A stretch of DNA of 64,000 nucleotides from Penicillium oxalicum (Eukaryota; Ascomycota; Eurotiomycetes; Eurotiales; Aspergillaceae): positions 3,038,001 through 3,102,000 of the forward strand of contig NC_064654.1 in NCBI RefSeq assembly GCF_001723175.1, written 5' to 3'. How positions within the stretch are numbered: the first letter of the stretch is position 1; each line of letters begins with the position of its first letter. Made by a program: the position numbers and the translations under genes. Shown here one piece after another: positions 11,255 to 22,214 of the stretch. The notes beneath the pieces are model-generated. The model ran no database searches, was not told where the DNA came from, and saw only the letters and a list, made by a program, of their open reading frames with translations.

Positions 11255-13807
11255 TTACCGACGGCGCGGAGGGGTTCGCGAGTATGAACGACCTCGAGAG
11301 TCATCACGGGGGCGAGCAGGCACGGGTGAGCGAGACCGCGACAGAGAGTCATCACGTCCACGACGCGGTGGAGGTGACGCCGAGTAAGATGGTCGCCGCG
11401 TGCTCCTGGCTGCACCCTCACGTCGAGGAGGCGTTAATGACCGAGAAGGGGACCGCGAGTAGCTGCGACCCCGTCGACTGGTCACTGCTGGGGCCCGACG
11501 CGGAGGGGAAACCGACCGTGAGACGGACCGTGAGAGGGAACGACGGGCCGGACTGCGACTCACGCTTCGTGAGTAGGAGCGAGCGCGGCTGCGACGTGGC
11601 GGAGTGCGAGAGAAACTTCTTGACCTGGATCGACTATGGGATGCGCCTCGTTGTATCCGGCGCACAGGAGAGCGTGAACGAGAGCGCGAGCGCGAAGGTG
11701 TATAGCTTCGGCCCCTGGAGGATGGAGTAATGGAACGAGAATGGGAGCGGCCCCGGTCACGCGAGGGGGAGCGAGTGTAGGAGCGAGATCGGGAGCGGGA
11801 AGAGGAATATGATCGGGAACGAGAGCGAGTATAGGACCGAGAGCGTGAACGGGATGACCGAGTGTAAGAGGAGGATCTCGAGTATGATCGATCTGAGGGC
11901 GATCGGGAGCCACGGGCGGGCAGCGCGGGCACAGTGGGTCGCGGGATGTTTTTGAGGTGCTCGCGCATGTCTTCGGTCAAAAAACCCATACCGATACTGG
12001 TAAAGTAGTTGATGGAGAACCGAGTGTGGCGTGGGTTCTCCGTCGGGAACAGTCCCTCGAAACTGGGCTGGAGAATCTCATCTCTGAAACGGGCCTGGAG
12101 GCCAGGCAGACCCAGGTTCTCGGCGAGGTCCTGGAAGAGAATCTTGATGAAAATACGGCTGCTGGAGGTTGTTTCCTCTTCATTCATGTGGATCACGGAG
12201 AGCACATGCCAGCCAAGGGCGTCGTTACTCAGCATGTGTCCAAAGAATCGCGCAATGTTTCGCAGACGATTCGTTTCGTATCGATGGATGGTGTCGTAAT
12301 ATTTGGCAAATGCAGCCTCAAATAAGTCGGACCAGAGGCGATTGATTTTCGCAAACCGTTCTCCGATCAACCCATAGAACTTGGAATATGTGCGCTCCTG
12401 GGAGCAACATTCGATAATCATCGAAGGCAGCTCAGGCTCCATGCCAGCTGGCAGATTGATCTTCATCAGCTTGTGGCAACATTCTTCGAAATCGATGCTC
12501 GACATGATCGTCAGATATATCGTTCGGCGCAGGTTGACCAGGTCAGTGTTGGTCTGATCCTTGATGTCCATCTTCTGCTCCTCCGCGTCCGACTCGTCAT
12601 CGCCACTGTCGTCTTCGTCATCGTCATCTTCATCATCATCACTGTCTTCTCCGAGGATTTCCCCCTTCAGCTTTTTGTATTTCTCCTCGTTCTGCTCCCA
12701 CTCCGCGTCGAATTTGAAGATGTTGAGCGTATCAAGGGTCTGGACCTCATCATCCAATCCGATTTGATGAGTAATCTGGTCTTCTTCCTCCACCAGATCC
12801 AGCTCTTCCTTGATCGCGGGGTTGTCCTTGTACCGATCCTTGCGCACCTGGAACAACACCTCAATCATGTATTGCACACGCTTGTCAATATCGGCTTCGT
12901 GAAGGATATTGCGGAACTGGTCAAACACAGCATTTGCAATCTGCGGATTCATCTCCTCCAAGTGCTGACCGACTTCCCGCGTCAGACCAACTGCAATTTC
13001 CACACTGTCATCGGTGGGTTTGTGAAGCAGTAAGAGCAAGATTTGCGCAACCAGCATCTCGTTGGCGACTTGGAAGTTGACAAGGTGAGCAATGAAGGTC
13101 GTAGACGAAATGCACACGGCCTTGTCATTTCGCTTGAAAGCTTTGCGGAACTGCACAATTAATCGAGACACCAGCAATTCGCCCACCTGCGGTAGTTTGG
13201 TGTTCACGATGGCAGTCATCGCCGCGTAGATGGGTGTAAACGGTAAGCTGGCCGCTTGAGCTTTCATGATTGATCGACAAAAGAGGCCGCGGCCTCGCAC
13301 CAGGTTCTCACCAAAGAGCTCCGGGACGATGTATTTGATGTTCGAGACATTGACCTTGTTGATCAAACCGTTGATGGACTTCTTCAATGCTTCCCAGGCC
13401 ATCCGTTGGTACTCCTTGCTCGTCTTATCGGTGATTTGAGCTTGGAGAGCACGAAGTCGAGCGGGAGGAATATAGGTGCCACCTGAGCGCATGTTCAACA
13501 ATTTGTCGTATTCGGCCTTGGCCGCCGCCTGTTTCTCCTCCTCCGTCATAGGCTTGCGAGCAGCCTCCAGCTTCTCATGTTCTCTAACGCGTTCCGCGAG
13601 CTGGCGCTCCCGCTCCATCGCGCGTTGCTCATCCATACGAGGAACTTCGGCATCGTCGTGATGAGAATTGGCAGGTGGAGAGCGACGGCGATTGGGAGAG
13701 GGCGATCGTGAGGGAGGCGACCGTTTGCGAGCACCAGTTGGTGAGAACGCCCCGGGAGGGGGCGTCGGCACGCGCACTGCGGATTGCAGTACAACTGGGT
13801 CGGACAT
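11255..13807 (-). CDS. cwc22: Pre-mRNA splicing factor Cwc22
   Basis: Intronless, 850 residues; start ATG at 13807-13805 (MSDPVVLQSAV), stop TAA at 11257-11255. An N-terminal disordered RS/Pro region is followed by the MIF4G domain (about residues 140-330, including ELFGENLVRGRGLFCRSIMK and LLLLLHKPTDDSVEIAVGL). Next come an acidic linker (DDDEDDDDEDD) and an MA3 domain (about 430-550, including LTIMSSIDFEECCHKLMKI). The C-terminus, about 200 residues, is a very long Arg/Ser-dipeptide domain. Cwc22 sits in the spliceosome and, in humans, escorts eIF4A3 to the exon-junction complex. The extended RS tail makes this protein more like metazoan CWC22 than the short budding-yeast one. It shares a divergent intergenic region with dpm2. 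Identification is secure from domain order. Confidence 0.95.
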   Translation of the reverse strand: MSDPVVLQSAVRVPTPPPGAFSPTGARKRSPPSRSPSPNRRRSPPANSHHDDAEVPRMDEQRAMERERQLAERVREHEKLEAARKPMTEEEKQAAAKAEYDKLLNMRSGGTYIPPARLRALQAQITDKTSKEYQRMAWEALKKSINGLINKVNVSNIKYIVPELFGENLVRGRGLFCRSIMKAQAASLPFTPIYAAMTAIVNTKLPQVGELLVSRLIVQFRKAFKRNDKAVCISSTTFIAHLVNFQVANEMLVAQILLLLLHKPTDDSVEIAVGLTREVGQHLEEMNPQIANAVFDQFRNILHEADIDKRVQYMIEVLFQVRKDRYKDNPAIKEELDLVEEEDQITHQIGLDDEVQTLDTLNIFKFDAEWEQNEEKYKKLKGEILGEDSDDDEDDDDEDDSGDDESDAEEQKMDIKDQTNTDLVNLRRTIYLTIMSSIDFEECCHKLMKINLPAGMEPELPSMIIECCSQERTYSKFYGLIGERFAKINRLWSDLFEAAFAKYYDTIHRYETNRLRNIARFFGHMLSNDALGWHVLSVIHMNEEETTSSSRIFIKILFQDLAENLGLPGLQARFRDEILQPSFEGLFPTENPRHTRFSINYFTSIGMGFLTEDMREHLKNIPRPTVPALPARGSRSPSDRSYSRSSSYTRSSRSRSRSYTRSRSRSYSSSRSRSRSYTRSPSRDRGRSHSRSITPSSRGRSYTPSRSRSRSRSPVRRIQRGASHSRSRSRSFSRTPPRRSRARSYSRSVSRSPARRSLSRSVSRSVSPPRRAPAVTSRRGRSYSRSPSRSLTPPRREGAARSTRRPSYSASPPPRRGRDDSLSRSRSPVPARPRDDSRGRSYSRTPPRRR

Positions 13808-14560
13808 TATGGGATCTCGGAGGTACCAAAGATACCGATTGAGACTTGAAGTGGTGAAGAGAGTGCACACCGATGGCGCGGCGATGAGGTTTCCTTTGGC
13901 TCAGCGGCGCCGCGTCGGTTGAAGGCTCTGGAAGTCACGTGTCTCGGGGTTGGCCTTGCGCTCCAGCCACGGCGCGGTCCTTGAGCCAAGTCCGGAGTGA
14001 GAGAGAAGAGCAGACAGCTCCAGTAGAGGTCAATGTACGATCATTCAATTCCCCCCCCCCTGAAATATCATACGCTTGAAGCTTTTCAATAAAGCTGCCC
14101 TTCCTCCGGTAGCTAGACACCATCGTTGCATGCTCATACCAAAGTCCCAGCCCGCGTAATGGGACCGGGACCTTTTCTATTACACTCGAGCCTTCGATAT
14201 ACATAGTTAACCCTCCACTTCGAATCAAGAGCATTCTGATCCATAGATTACACGGCGGTCACTGATCTCACCATCCATCAGATCAGGTCTCCTCATCTAC
14301 CTGGGTGTGCGACCTATCTGTCCCCTTCGAGATAGTCGCAACGACACCCTTTATCGATCCTTATCAAGCTCAAGGGGGTTACTGAAAAGGGAAGGCGGTA
14401 GGACTGACCGCCGTAGCGTCCCAACTGTCGGAGATCCAACCCACGGGATCAGCTCCTGAATGGCAGCACTTGCGTGGCCATTTCTGTTCCCTGCGACTTC
14501 CAAGGCTCTCATCCGCCTGCCTTCCTTCTTTGCGAGTAATCGCGACCGCTCTTTAACATA
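13808..14560. promoter_or_regulatory. Divergent promoter region, cwc22 / dpm2
   Basis: 753 bases between the start codons of cwc22 (minus) and dpm2 (plus). A GTCACGTG box lies at 13934-13941, about 130 bases upstream of cwc22. A run of C lies near 14050-14059. Transcription starts cannot be placed from sequence alone. Confidence 0.5.
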
Positions 14561-14962
14561 ATGGTGCGTTTCTCAGCTAATTGGTCGCCAATACATTCAG
14601 GGCTAATCCATGATTTCTAGCTGGGCCAACTCGTGGGTTCCGCCATGCTCTTGGCCGCAACCGCTATCTTTCTTTACTACACTGCGTGGACGCTGTTAAT
14701 GGTAAGGCCTTTCTTGTCACGCGGTAATTCCTCCGAGGCCAAATTGACCTTTCCACTAACTTTTTGTCTCCGTTCAGCCATTCGTGGATCCCGGCCATCC
14801 TCTTCATGACCTCTTCCCCCGCGCGTTTGGGCCATTCGCATCCCCGTTATCCTGACCCTGTTGGGTTCCGCTGTTGTGGGCACCTTCATAAGCATTGTGA
14901 TGATCAATAGCAACAAAAAGAAGGCCGCCAAGGCCAAGGCAGCAGCGAAGAAGAAGACCTAA
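14561..14962 (+). CDS. dpm2: Dolichol-phosphate mannose synthase regulatory subunit Dpm2, with apparent frameshift
   Basis: Small ER membrane protein that stabilises dolichol-phosphate-mannose synthase, feeding N-glycosylation, O-mannosylation and GPI anchors. Exons: 14561-14563 (the ATG alone), 14621-14701, 14778-14962. Helix 1 (GSAMLLAATAIFLYYTAWT) and the conserved PFVD motif that follows the second splice are in one frame. Helix 2 (AIRIPVILTLLGSAVVGTF) and the Lys-rich tail ending at the TAA 14960-14962 are one base out of phase. The break falls in the C run at 14816-14820: read as written, the frame hits TGA at 14853-14855. With one more C there, the protein would be 88 residues with the usual two-helix layout. 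I cannot tell a sequence error from a true mutation or slippage. Confidence 0.85.
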
Positions 14963-17130
14963 ATGAAGATGCAAGGGGTGGGAGACGACCTGCGAACAGG
15001 ACGACTGTTCGAGCTTTGTGTGATCGCGTTGCGCGGTTCAAGCAGAAGATGCCATGTACCAACATTTCTTTACCTCTAGACGACTTTCTAAAGGCTTTTT
15101 GCGATGCACTTCAATAAGACAGATCGATGTCTCTTCCAAAGGACGTGACCAACATGGAAACCGACTCTAGATTCCTTGACGAAATGTATATTACCAATGC
15201 CCAGTGCCCCCATACAGTAGAGAAGGCCCCTATGACGGAGTGGTGAGCAAGGGCACTGACCTGTGATCTGGCCTCTTGTATACCGCCGACTGCCAACCAA
15301 GCTCGGGTCGCCGGGGCGCTTCGGTTGTGCATCTTGAAAAGGAAGAAAGGGATGATGCATGTCGGATGATGCATCGCAGCCGAAAGCAAGTGGGTGCTGC
15401 AGCTGATTCGTGGTATTCGTCTTGTTTTTTGTTCTCTTACTGAACCGATTCTCCCAGCCGGCAATGATAGGCTGCGTGGCCGTCACGTTCTCTCGTATGT
15501 GCCTCCCCGTGACCTTCTGGGGCCGTCTCCACCCGGCTCACGGCGATCCAAAAATGACGCTTACCCTACAAGTAATGTTCACACTGACGAAGAACCGGAT
15601 GTTCTTCGATGGTTCGGACAGGATGGCCAAGATGACCAGCATCGAATTCGTGTGGGTGTTCCACGGTCCGCGGGTGGCCATTCTCATTTCAAGTAGGCAG
15701 AGTACATCTCCACATCCAGGGTTCATGGCTCAGTACTAGTCCTATAGTTTGGATACTTGCTAGTCACCTGGATACAGACTGATCTGGTTGGCCAGAACCC
15801 TCTATTCCAGTCCCGATGTCAGGTTAGCTCACCTAGGATATAGGCGGGATTGCGGAACTACTCCTCAGCCACAAGAAGAGGCACCCGAGGTGCAAGGTAT
15901 CTGGCTAGCCATGCCGGCAAGTCGGGGACTTGAGATCAATCAAGCTAGAAAGGGCGAGTCTGATGTAGCTCTCGAGCCTCTCCAGAGACGGACAAAAAGA
16001 GACCAAGGCGTGGACACCGATGATGCAATCTTTGGTGATGAGCAATCCCGTGCAGTATTCACCAGCTCTCAGCCGCCTGTGTGTCGGAGCTTGAGGTTTT
16101 GTTTATTGAAGCCACTCGCGGTTCCTCATTTGAACAGGAGAGGCTGGTCATGATCAGCGGGGAATGACGGGGTCAGCCAGCCATCCTGACCTGGCGATCC
16201 CACGGGCCATGCCATGGTCAGACCAGAGACCAAACACACGCAATGACGGGGCAAGAGCCAGAATCACTTGGCTCATCACGTTCGCATGGAAAGGGGCCGG
16301 TCATCGCTTCCTTCAGGTCCAGGCGACTAGGTGATCGACCAGGATATCTTCCATCGTTTAGCAAAACTCCATATTCCTGAGTAGCAGGTAGGAGATCATG
16401 AAGGATTCAAGAAGTAATACTGTAGCAACAGAATCAGAACTTCCATCATCGCAGTACTTACCATCGTCAGAGGGCCCCCGCAGATAGCACATGTACCCCA
16501 CTCGGCCGTGGCTGCGTCTCGCTGAGTTCGGCCTCTGACTCAGGTACCGCATTCCGGTTCCCCTCTTCTTATCGCGTCCTTGGGCTTTGCCTTCTCACCT
16601 TACTTTCGATTGCACTGTTTGCCTCTTGCTCTTCTTCCCACGCGACCCAGATCTTGGAGGCTCGCGTATTTCGAGAACCACATCACCCTCAGTCAAGAAC
16701 GCACTTGCTGGGCTTTCACATTCAGTTGGTGCCGTACGACGCCCGATCAGCCTTATCAAAGCTTCCCCGCGTATCGAGAGCGTCTCCGCTCTAGATACGC
16801 TTACGGCGGAACTACTCCCCCTCCCCAGCAACCAAGCAACTACGCTCTTCGCTTTCATCCGCAGTACTGTCTCCGGGGTATGAATCCTCTGACTGGGCGA
16901 CATGTTTTCCGTCGATGCATGACCGAGAGCGAAAAAAGATGGCTGATTTGGGCAATCCTAACAGACCGAACCCGTTCCCGAGTGTTGTGGCACGCCATCC
17001 TCCTGTGTGATACACAACCAGCGAGAAGCTGCCCCCGTTCTCAGACCTCGTCAAAGGTCTCGAGAGCGGATCGTCCGTGATTCAACCGCACGCTCTCTGT
17101 GAATCCCCTCTTCTGAGGTGATCGGCTTGA
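14963..17130. other. Intergenic, 2.2 kb
   Basis: No gene supported. Several ORFs of 60-166 codons occur (for example 15410-15739 and 16580-17080) but lack domains, lack good starts (the longest begins with TTG) and have no matching splice structure. The final ~500 bases probably hold promoter and leader of the BCAS3-like gene. Confidence 0.45.
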
Positions 17131-20100
17131 ATGCCACCGGTGGCCCCTGACGATCTGATCAATCAGCACGGCAGGTTCATAGAAGACGATCCATCTGTGG
17201 CACTCCCCATAACAATCCCAGCTCACTCAACACCAGACTATGAACCGACTGGAAAGTCGAAAAAGAAGAAGAACAACAAAAAGGCCAAGGCGGCCAAGGC
17301 AGCGACCGAAGTGCCCCCAGAGGATTTGTAAGATTTTGATTGTCATCCTTGAGGTTGAGCGGCCAAATGATTAACTCTGGTCTAGGAATCTTGAGAGCCC
17401 GGCTCCTGCAGATCCACTTGCCCCCCTTAAATCTGGAGTAGACACAGAGCCAGTGCCAGAGCTCGTGCCGGATCCCGAGCCTGTGCAGGAGCCTGAGAAC
17501 GAGTCCGTGCTGGAGCCTGAGGAGATACAGGACCGGCATGGCGGAGTCTCGGAGCTCCCGCCATCCCTCGAGCTTCTGGGAAGTATCGGGAAGTCGACAG
17601 TTCACGACCTCACGAATCGGACCGACAGATGGGCACAAGCAGTGCCCTACGGAAAGAGTCCACCAGTCGAGCCGATGGATCGAGAACAGCCAATGAGTTC
17701 CCCGCTCGCGTTCCCAACCATTCAGGAACGTGGCTTCACTCATCCTTCATCGCCATCCCCGCCCACTCAACTCCGACCCTTCAGCTACGGCAGTGGGTAT
17801 CGGAGTAGCATGCACTCGCGCCAGCAGTCGGTTGATCGCAGAAAGAGCCATTCTTATGGAAGTCCCATGAGCAATCTCGCTCCTCCTCCTCATTTGCCCC
17901 AGGCCCACTTCTACGGTGCCCCAGACATTGATATACCCACCCGTACCCGTGCTAGCGATGGAGCTTATTCCTATTGTGGATTCGATAACTTGCCCAGTAC
18001 GTCCATCAAGCCACCACGGGCGGGGAATAATGTGATCGTGGTTGGCACAGACAGTGCTGTTGAGATTTTTGCCATCGAGGATCGTCGGGCTCGACTGGTG
18101 GGCCAGGTCAGTGGGTTGAATGGCCGAGTCCTCGATGCCAAGATTCTGTCTGGCGTTCAGTTAGCCGATGCAGGTTCCTCGTCGCAACCTCATATCGCCT
18201 TGATCTTACATGGGCCTCTTCCATTGAGGGATGATGACGACACCCTCTCTGCTGCCGGCTTGGATTTGAATGAAGCACCGCCGAACGTGGCCAGAGTTTC
18301 ACCCAGTGAGAAGCGAGCTGGGAGAGCTGACCCTATATACTACCAAACCCGAGTGGAGGTGCACTCTCTGCGTTCGGGCGACCATATAGCAACTTTGTTT
18401 GCCAGTCAGCCTGTGCCCTCGCCCGAAAACATTCCGGGAGTTTCCTCGTTGGCGCCCAGTGCTATGGGTAGTTTGAGACTTTTCCATAGTGGCAATCATG
18501 TCATCGTGGCGTCTGGCGTCAGTGGAGAGGTTTATATCTTTAGGAACAACTCTTGCGGGAGCTATGAGTGCCTGGGCAAGATCTGGACCAACATCCAAGT
18601 CGGGGAAAGCAGACGATACTCCGCGTCATCAAGTTCCACGGACGCCGAGGGATCTCACTACGAATCCTCCCGGGCATTGTTAACGGAGCGACCACTGTTG
18701 ACCCTGCAAGGAAGATGGCTTGCAATTGTTCCTCCTTCTTCTACACGGAATTCTCTCCAGGGAAGTGTCCCGGCTCATCTCATACATCCCAGGGCACAGG
18801 GAATGGAGAGTGGCAATCCACCTTCAGTACCCTCCGTGAATTGCGCGACCGATGCCGGCGAAGGGGAGACTCTCCTCGACAAGGTCGCCCGAGGTGTGAC
18901 GCAAGAGCTCGTCAAAGGCGCCCGCTGGATGGGTGACCAAGGGCTTCAGGCTTGGAACAACTATTGGAGTACCGGTCAACTTTCAGCTCCTAACACGCCG
19001 CCCATGCGACCCGTACGAGCCTCCGAATCTCCAGGCCACCCTCATGGATTATTCCCCCCAACGCATGCTCAAGACACTCAGGCAACCTCATCACCTGAGC
19101 CCGATACGGTTTCAATCATCGACCTGGGCCGATTTAACGATGGGGTGGAGGTCAAAGCAGCACCCCTCAACCCTGTATCAGTGTTTCAGGTGCCTAACGG
19201 CTGCAGCTTTCTATCACTTTCACCGAGTGGCTTGATGCTTTTTACAGCTAGCAAAAAGGGAGATGTCCAATACATTTGGGATCTGATGCAACTCAGACAC
19301 TGTCGAGCCATGACTTTTATGACTGATAGCCTTGGAAGTCAACTTGCCAACGTCCGACAGTTGGCCCGATATGCAAGATTGACTGCATCAAGCATCGTAG
19401 ATGTGATCTGGACGGCGCCAGTGGGAGACAGGTTGGCCGTTGTCACTCGAAAGGGCACCGTGCACGTCTTTGACTTGCCTCAGAGCGCGTTTCAATGGCC
19501 ACCTTTCCGTCGCGCGCGTCCATCTTCCAAAAAGTCTCCGTCTATCGAACCCGCCAACGACGATCTGGCAGGCCCAGTCAGTGCTGGAAACCCACTCTCG
19601 GCGGCCATGACCTTTATGGGTGGTAAGACTCAACCTTTCCTCTCAGCGGTTCGGGGTCGGGTGCAGTCCACGGGAAATGGTTTCCCCAGTATGAGTGGAT
19701 TCGCACTGCCTACTGCGGCCAGCATCAAAGGTGGCAAGGTCGTTGCTGCAGGACTGAGCAAGTCCATGGGCGCAGCCGCCAGTGGTACCGTCCAGACACT
19801 TCGCCACGTCGGCGAGAACCGACTGCACCTTTCGGGACTGGCTCGTGACCCTGCCCCCTCCCGTGTCATGTGGATGCTGGCCAAGGGACACCTCTTCATG
19901 GGCGTGATAGACGATGGACAATTCAAGCTGTACCGGTTGAAGCGAAGCACGTCCACCAGCAAGAATCGTCAGTCTTACTCGGTCATTGGAAGCAAGGAAG
20001 TTCAGTTCCGACTGCCTACCAACATGCAGAGCATGTGTGGGCCGGGTCCTGCGGTTCCATTTGATCCGGACAAGGTCGTTCAAGCTTCTCTCGTGCTTCC

Positions 20101-20554
20101 CTCTATGATTTCGCAACCTGTGAATCCCAGCAAGGCGTTGTCACAGCCACTTTCGCAGGCTGAGATTGAGACCAACACGCCCTATCAGCCCTTCCATACT
20201 GATCAGCGTGTGAGTCTGCATGTGTTCTCGTCTGAAGGCAGAGCAAATATTCCTCGCGGCCAGTGGGTCTTTGGAGACGAGATCCCAGCCACAAAGCTGC
20301 ATCTCCGCTCATACAACACCGGTGGTGATGACCGAGGAGGTGACTTTGATCCCGATGCGGCCATTCACGGAGATTCTTTCGGGGCTGGTGGGGAGATGGA
20401 GAATCTCATTACGCTGGGTAACAGTACTGGGAATGTTGAAGAAGTGGTGATCACCACGAGACGGAAAAAGAAAGCCACCACCACTCTCAAAGCTGACGAT
20501 GGGTTCTTCGAGGATGACTGTGAAGTCCTCGACTTTGCGCGGGATCGAGTTTGA
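17131..20554 (+). CDS. BCAS3-like WD40 protein
   Basis: Two exons, 17131-17327 and 17386-20554; 1121 residues. The splice joins PPEDL to NLESPAP in frame. The N-terminus has a Lys-rich run (KSKKKKNNKKAKAAK) and Pro/Glu repeats. The WD40 region begins near residue 280 (NVIVVGTDSAVEIFAIED) and includes VIVASGVSGEVYIFR and GCSFLSLSPSGLMLFTASKKGDVQYIWDL written in two conserved blades. It ends in a BCAS3-type C-terminal block (LHVFSSEGRANIPRGQWVF, near residue 950). BCAS3 proteins are phosphoinositide-binding propellers related to the Atg18/PROPPIN family and act with PHAF1 at autophagic membranes in animals. The fungal role is not established. ATG 17131 is the first ATG of the exon; an additional upstream exon cannot be excluded. 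Confidence 0.85.
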
Positions 20555-21455
20555 CTTCAAACCCACCTTGCGTGGCGCATATCCGCTAGTACGATTTCTG
20601 GTCTATGGCACCAAGAATTCTCGGCACCGGTATCACGTCTTTATTCTCCCCTCTTTTGAGTGTAATTACGATTGTCTGCTCTTTGGTTCTTCTGGTTCTT
20701 CCGGTTCTTCCGGTTCTTCCGGTTCTTCCGGTTCTTCCTGATTTTTTTTTCTATTGTGTTTTTGGCTTTGGCTCTCTCTGTTCTAGAGTTCGTGCTCGTC
20801 CGGCGTCGAGGTGGTGCATTCATGATGTTTCTTTTTTTGTTTTGCTGGAAGCTCTTGACGGGCTTCCTAGTTGACGACATTGCGTGTCAAACAGGATACG
20901 CCTCCTGATCGTTGTCTTCAGAGTCATTTGCTACCCTTTGTACTCTTTTTGCCTTTTGCCTGTGATCTCAGACTCATTACATTGCTCCGAACAAACCCAA
21001 ATACCCAAACCATATGCATATTGTTTTTCTCTCTTTGTTTGCAGGACCACATGCCCTAGACTGGAAGGATGCGACACTGTTTTTCCTTTTTCCTCTTTTC
21101 ATTCCGACGAGTTATTTGGATTTTAGGGCTCTAGCACCTTATCACTTCCCTCGTTTGTCTCTGCGTCACATTGCCGCTTGCGTGTGGTTGCGACGCTCAT
21201 GATTGCCTCCTTTCTTTTCGGTCAGAATGCTGAAACATTGTGTTTTCTGACTGTTCGAGCACTTCCACACTTGCTCTTGCTTGCGATCCATCTCCGTCTC
21301 GAGTGTTCACCATCAATACTATCAAAGAGGCTACAACACCTCGAATTCACCAATATAGAAACCATGTTTCCGAGTTCTACATGAGGTCGCATGTGGTGTC
21401 CAGTGTTATTTTAGATGATTATCCAACGAGCCATCAATCGTAGTAGTCTGATTGC
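20555..21455. other. Convergent 3' region
   Basis: About 900 bases between the BCAS3-like gene (plus) and the HD-domain gene (minus). It is T-rich and contains the 9-base tandem repeat listed separately. No gene seen. Confidence 0.5.
20685..20738 (+). repeat. Minisatellite, six copies of a 9-base unit
   Basis: Six head-to-tail copies of GGTTCTTCC, the first differing at its last base (GGTTCTTCT). It lies about 130 bases after the BCAS3-like stop codon, so probably in the 3' UTR. The unit is a multiple of three and would read Gly-Ser-Ser in one frame, but no gene uses that frame. Confidence 0.95.
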
Positions 21456-22214
21456 TCACGCAGTCGCCGCACTCATCTCCTCCTCCCACCAGCCTCGGAA
21501 AATCTTCAGCCTCTCCGTACGTGCTCTGGCCATAGCTCGTCCCGTCTTCGTCTTCATCATCCCTTCCAATCTCTCCAATTTTTCCACAAAATGCTCAATA
21601 CAATTCCCCATTTCCCAACCATTCTCCCCAGCAAACTTCTTCCCCTGCGCCCCCAGAAAAGTAAACGTGCGACCAATGCCGATCGCCCCGATTGCATCCA
21701 ACCGATCCGCATCCTGCACCACCGCTAATTCAGGATACCCTTCCTCGTCAATCAATCGACGGATCCGCACGGGGTCCTTGCACTCTGTGGTATACGAGAC
21801 GTGCGAGACGACCATTTGCACTTTGGCCGCCAGATCCGCGGGGGCCCCGTGCTTCAGCAGCGCCACTTGCACCATTGTCTTGGGATCAATATCCTCCGCG
21901 GAGTATGTACTAGCGGTGGTGGATTGGTCGCTGGCGCCCGTTGAGATTGAACTCGTCGCGGCTGCCAAGCTGGGGAGATACTTTCTATCGCCGATATCGT
22001 GGAGCAGCGCGGCGAGTTTCACGACTGCGGCGTCGAGCGGAGGTTGTGCGGGGGAAGAGTTCTTCTGCTCTGCTTCGAGGATGGTATTTGCGAGATTGGC
22101 GACACGGTGGACGTGTGCTGGATTGTGGGAGGGATCGTGGCCGGCCATGCAGGTATTGACAAAGGTGAGCATGTCCTGGTGGAGGGTTTGGAATTGTTCG
22201 CTGGATGTGTCCAT
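21456..22214 (-). CDS. HD-domain phosphohydrolase (YedJ-like)
   Basis: Intronless, 252 residues; ATG at 22214-22212, TGA at 21458-21456. The HD signature is complete: His36 in NPAHVHRV, the His72-Asp73 pair in LLHDIGDRKYL, and a downstream Asp in VQDADRLDAIGAIG. Together these bind the metal used in phosphoester hydrolysis. Length and motif spacing match the YedJ/uncharacterised HD hydrolase family rather than cyclic-nucleotide phosphodiesterases or dGTPases. The substrate is unknown. The ORF stands alone; no neighbour suggests a pathway. Confidence 0.88.
   Translation of the reverse strand: MDTSSEQFQTLHQDMLTFVNTCMAGHDPSHNPAHVHRVANLANTILEAEQKNSSPAQPPLDAAVVKLAALLHDIGDRKYLPSLAAATSSISTGASDQSTTASTYSAEDIDPKTMVQVALLKHGAPADLAAKVQMVVSHVSYTTECKDPVRIRRLIDEEGYPELAVVQDADRLDAIGAIGIGRTFTFLGAQGKKFAGENGWEMGNCIEHFVEKLERLEGMMKTKTGRAMARARTERLKIFRGWWEEEMSAATA

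Noticed and set aside
16580..17080. 166-codon plus-strand ORF upstream of the BCAS3-like gene
   Set aside because: Begins with TTG, has no domain or splice link to the gene, and overlaps two other ORFs of similar size in other frames.
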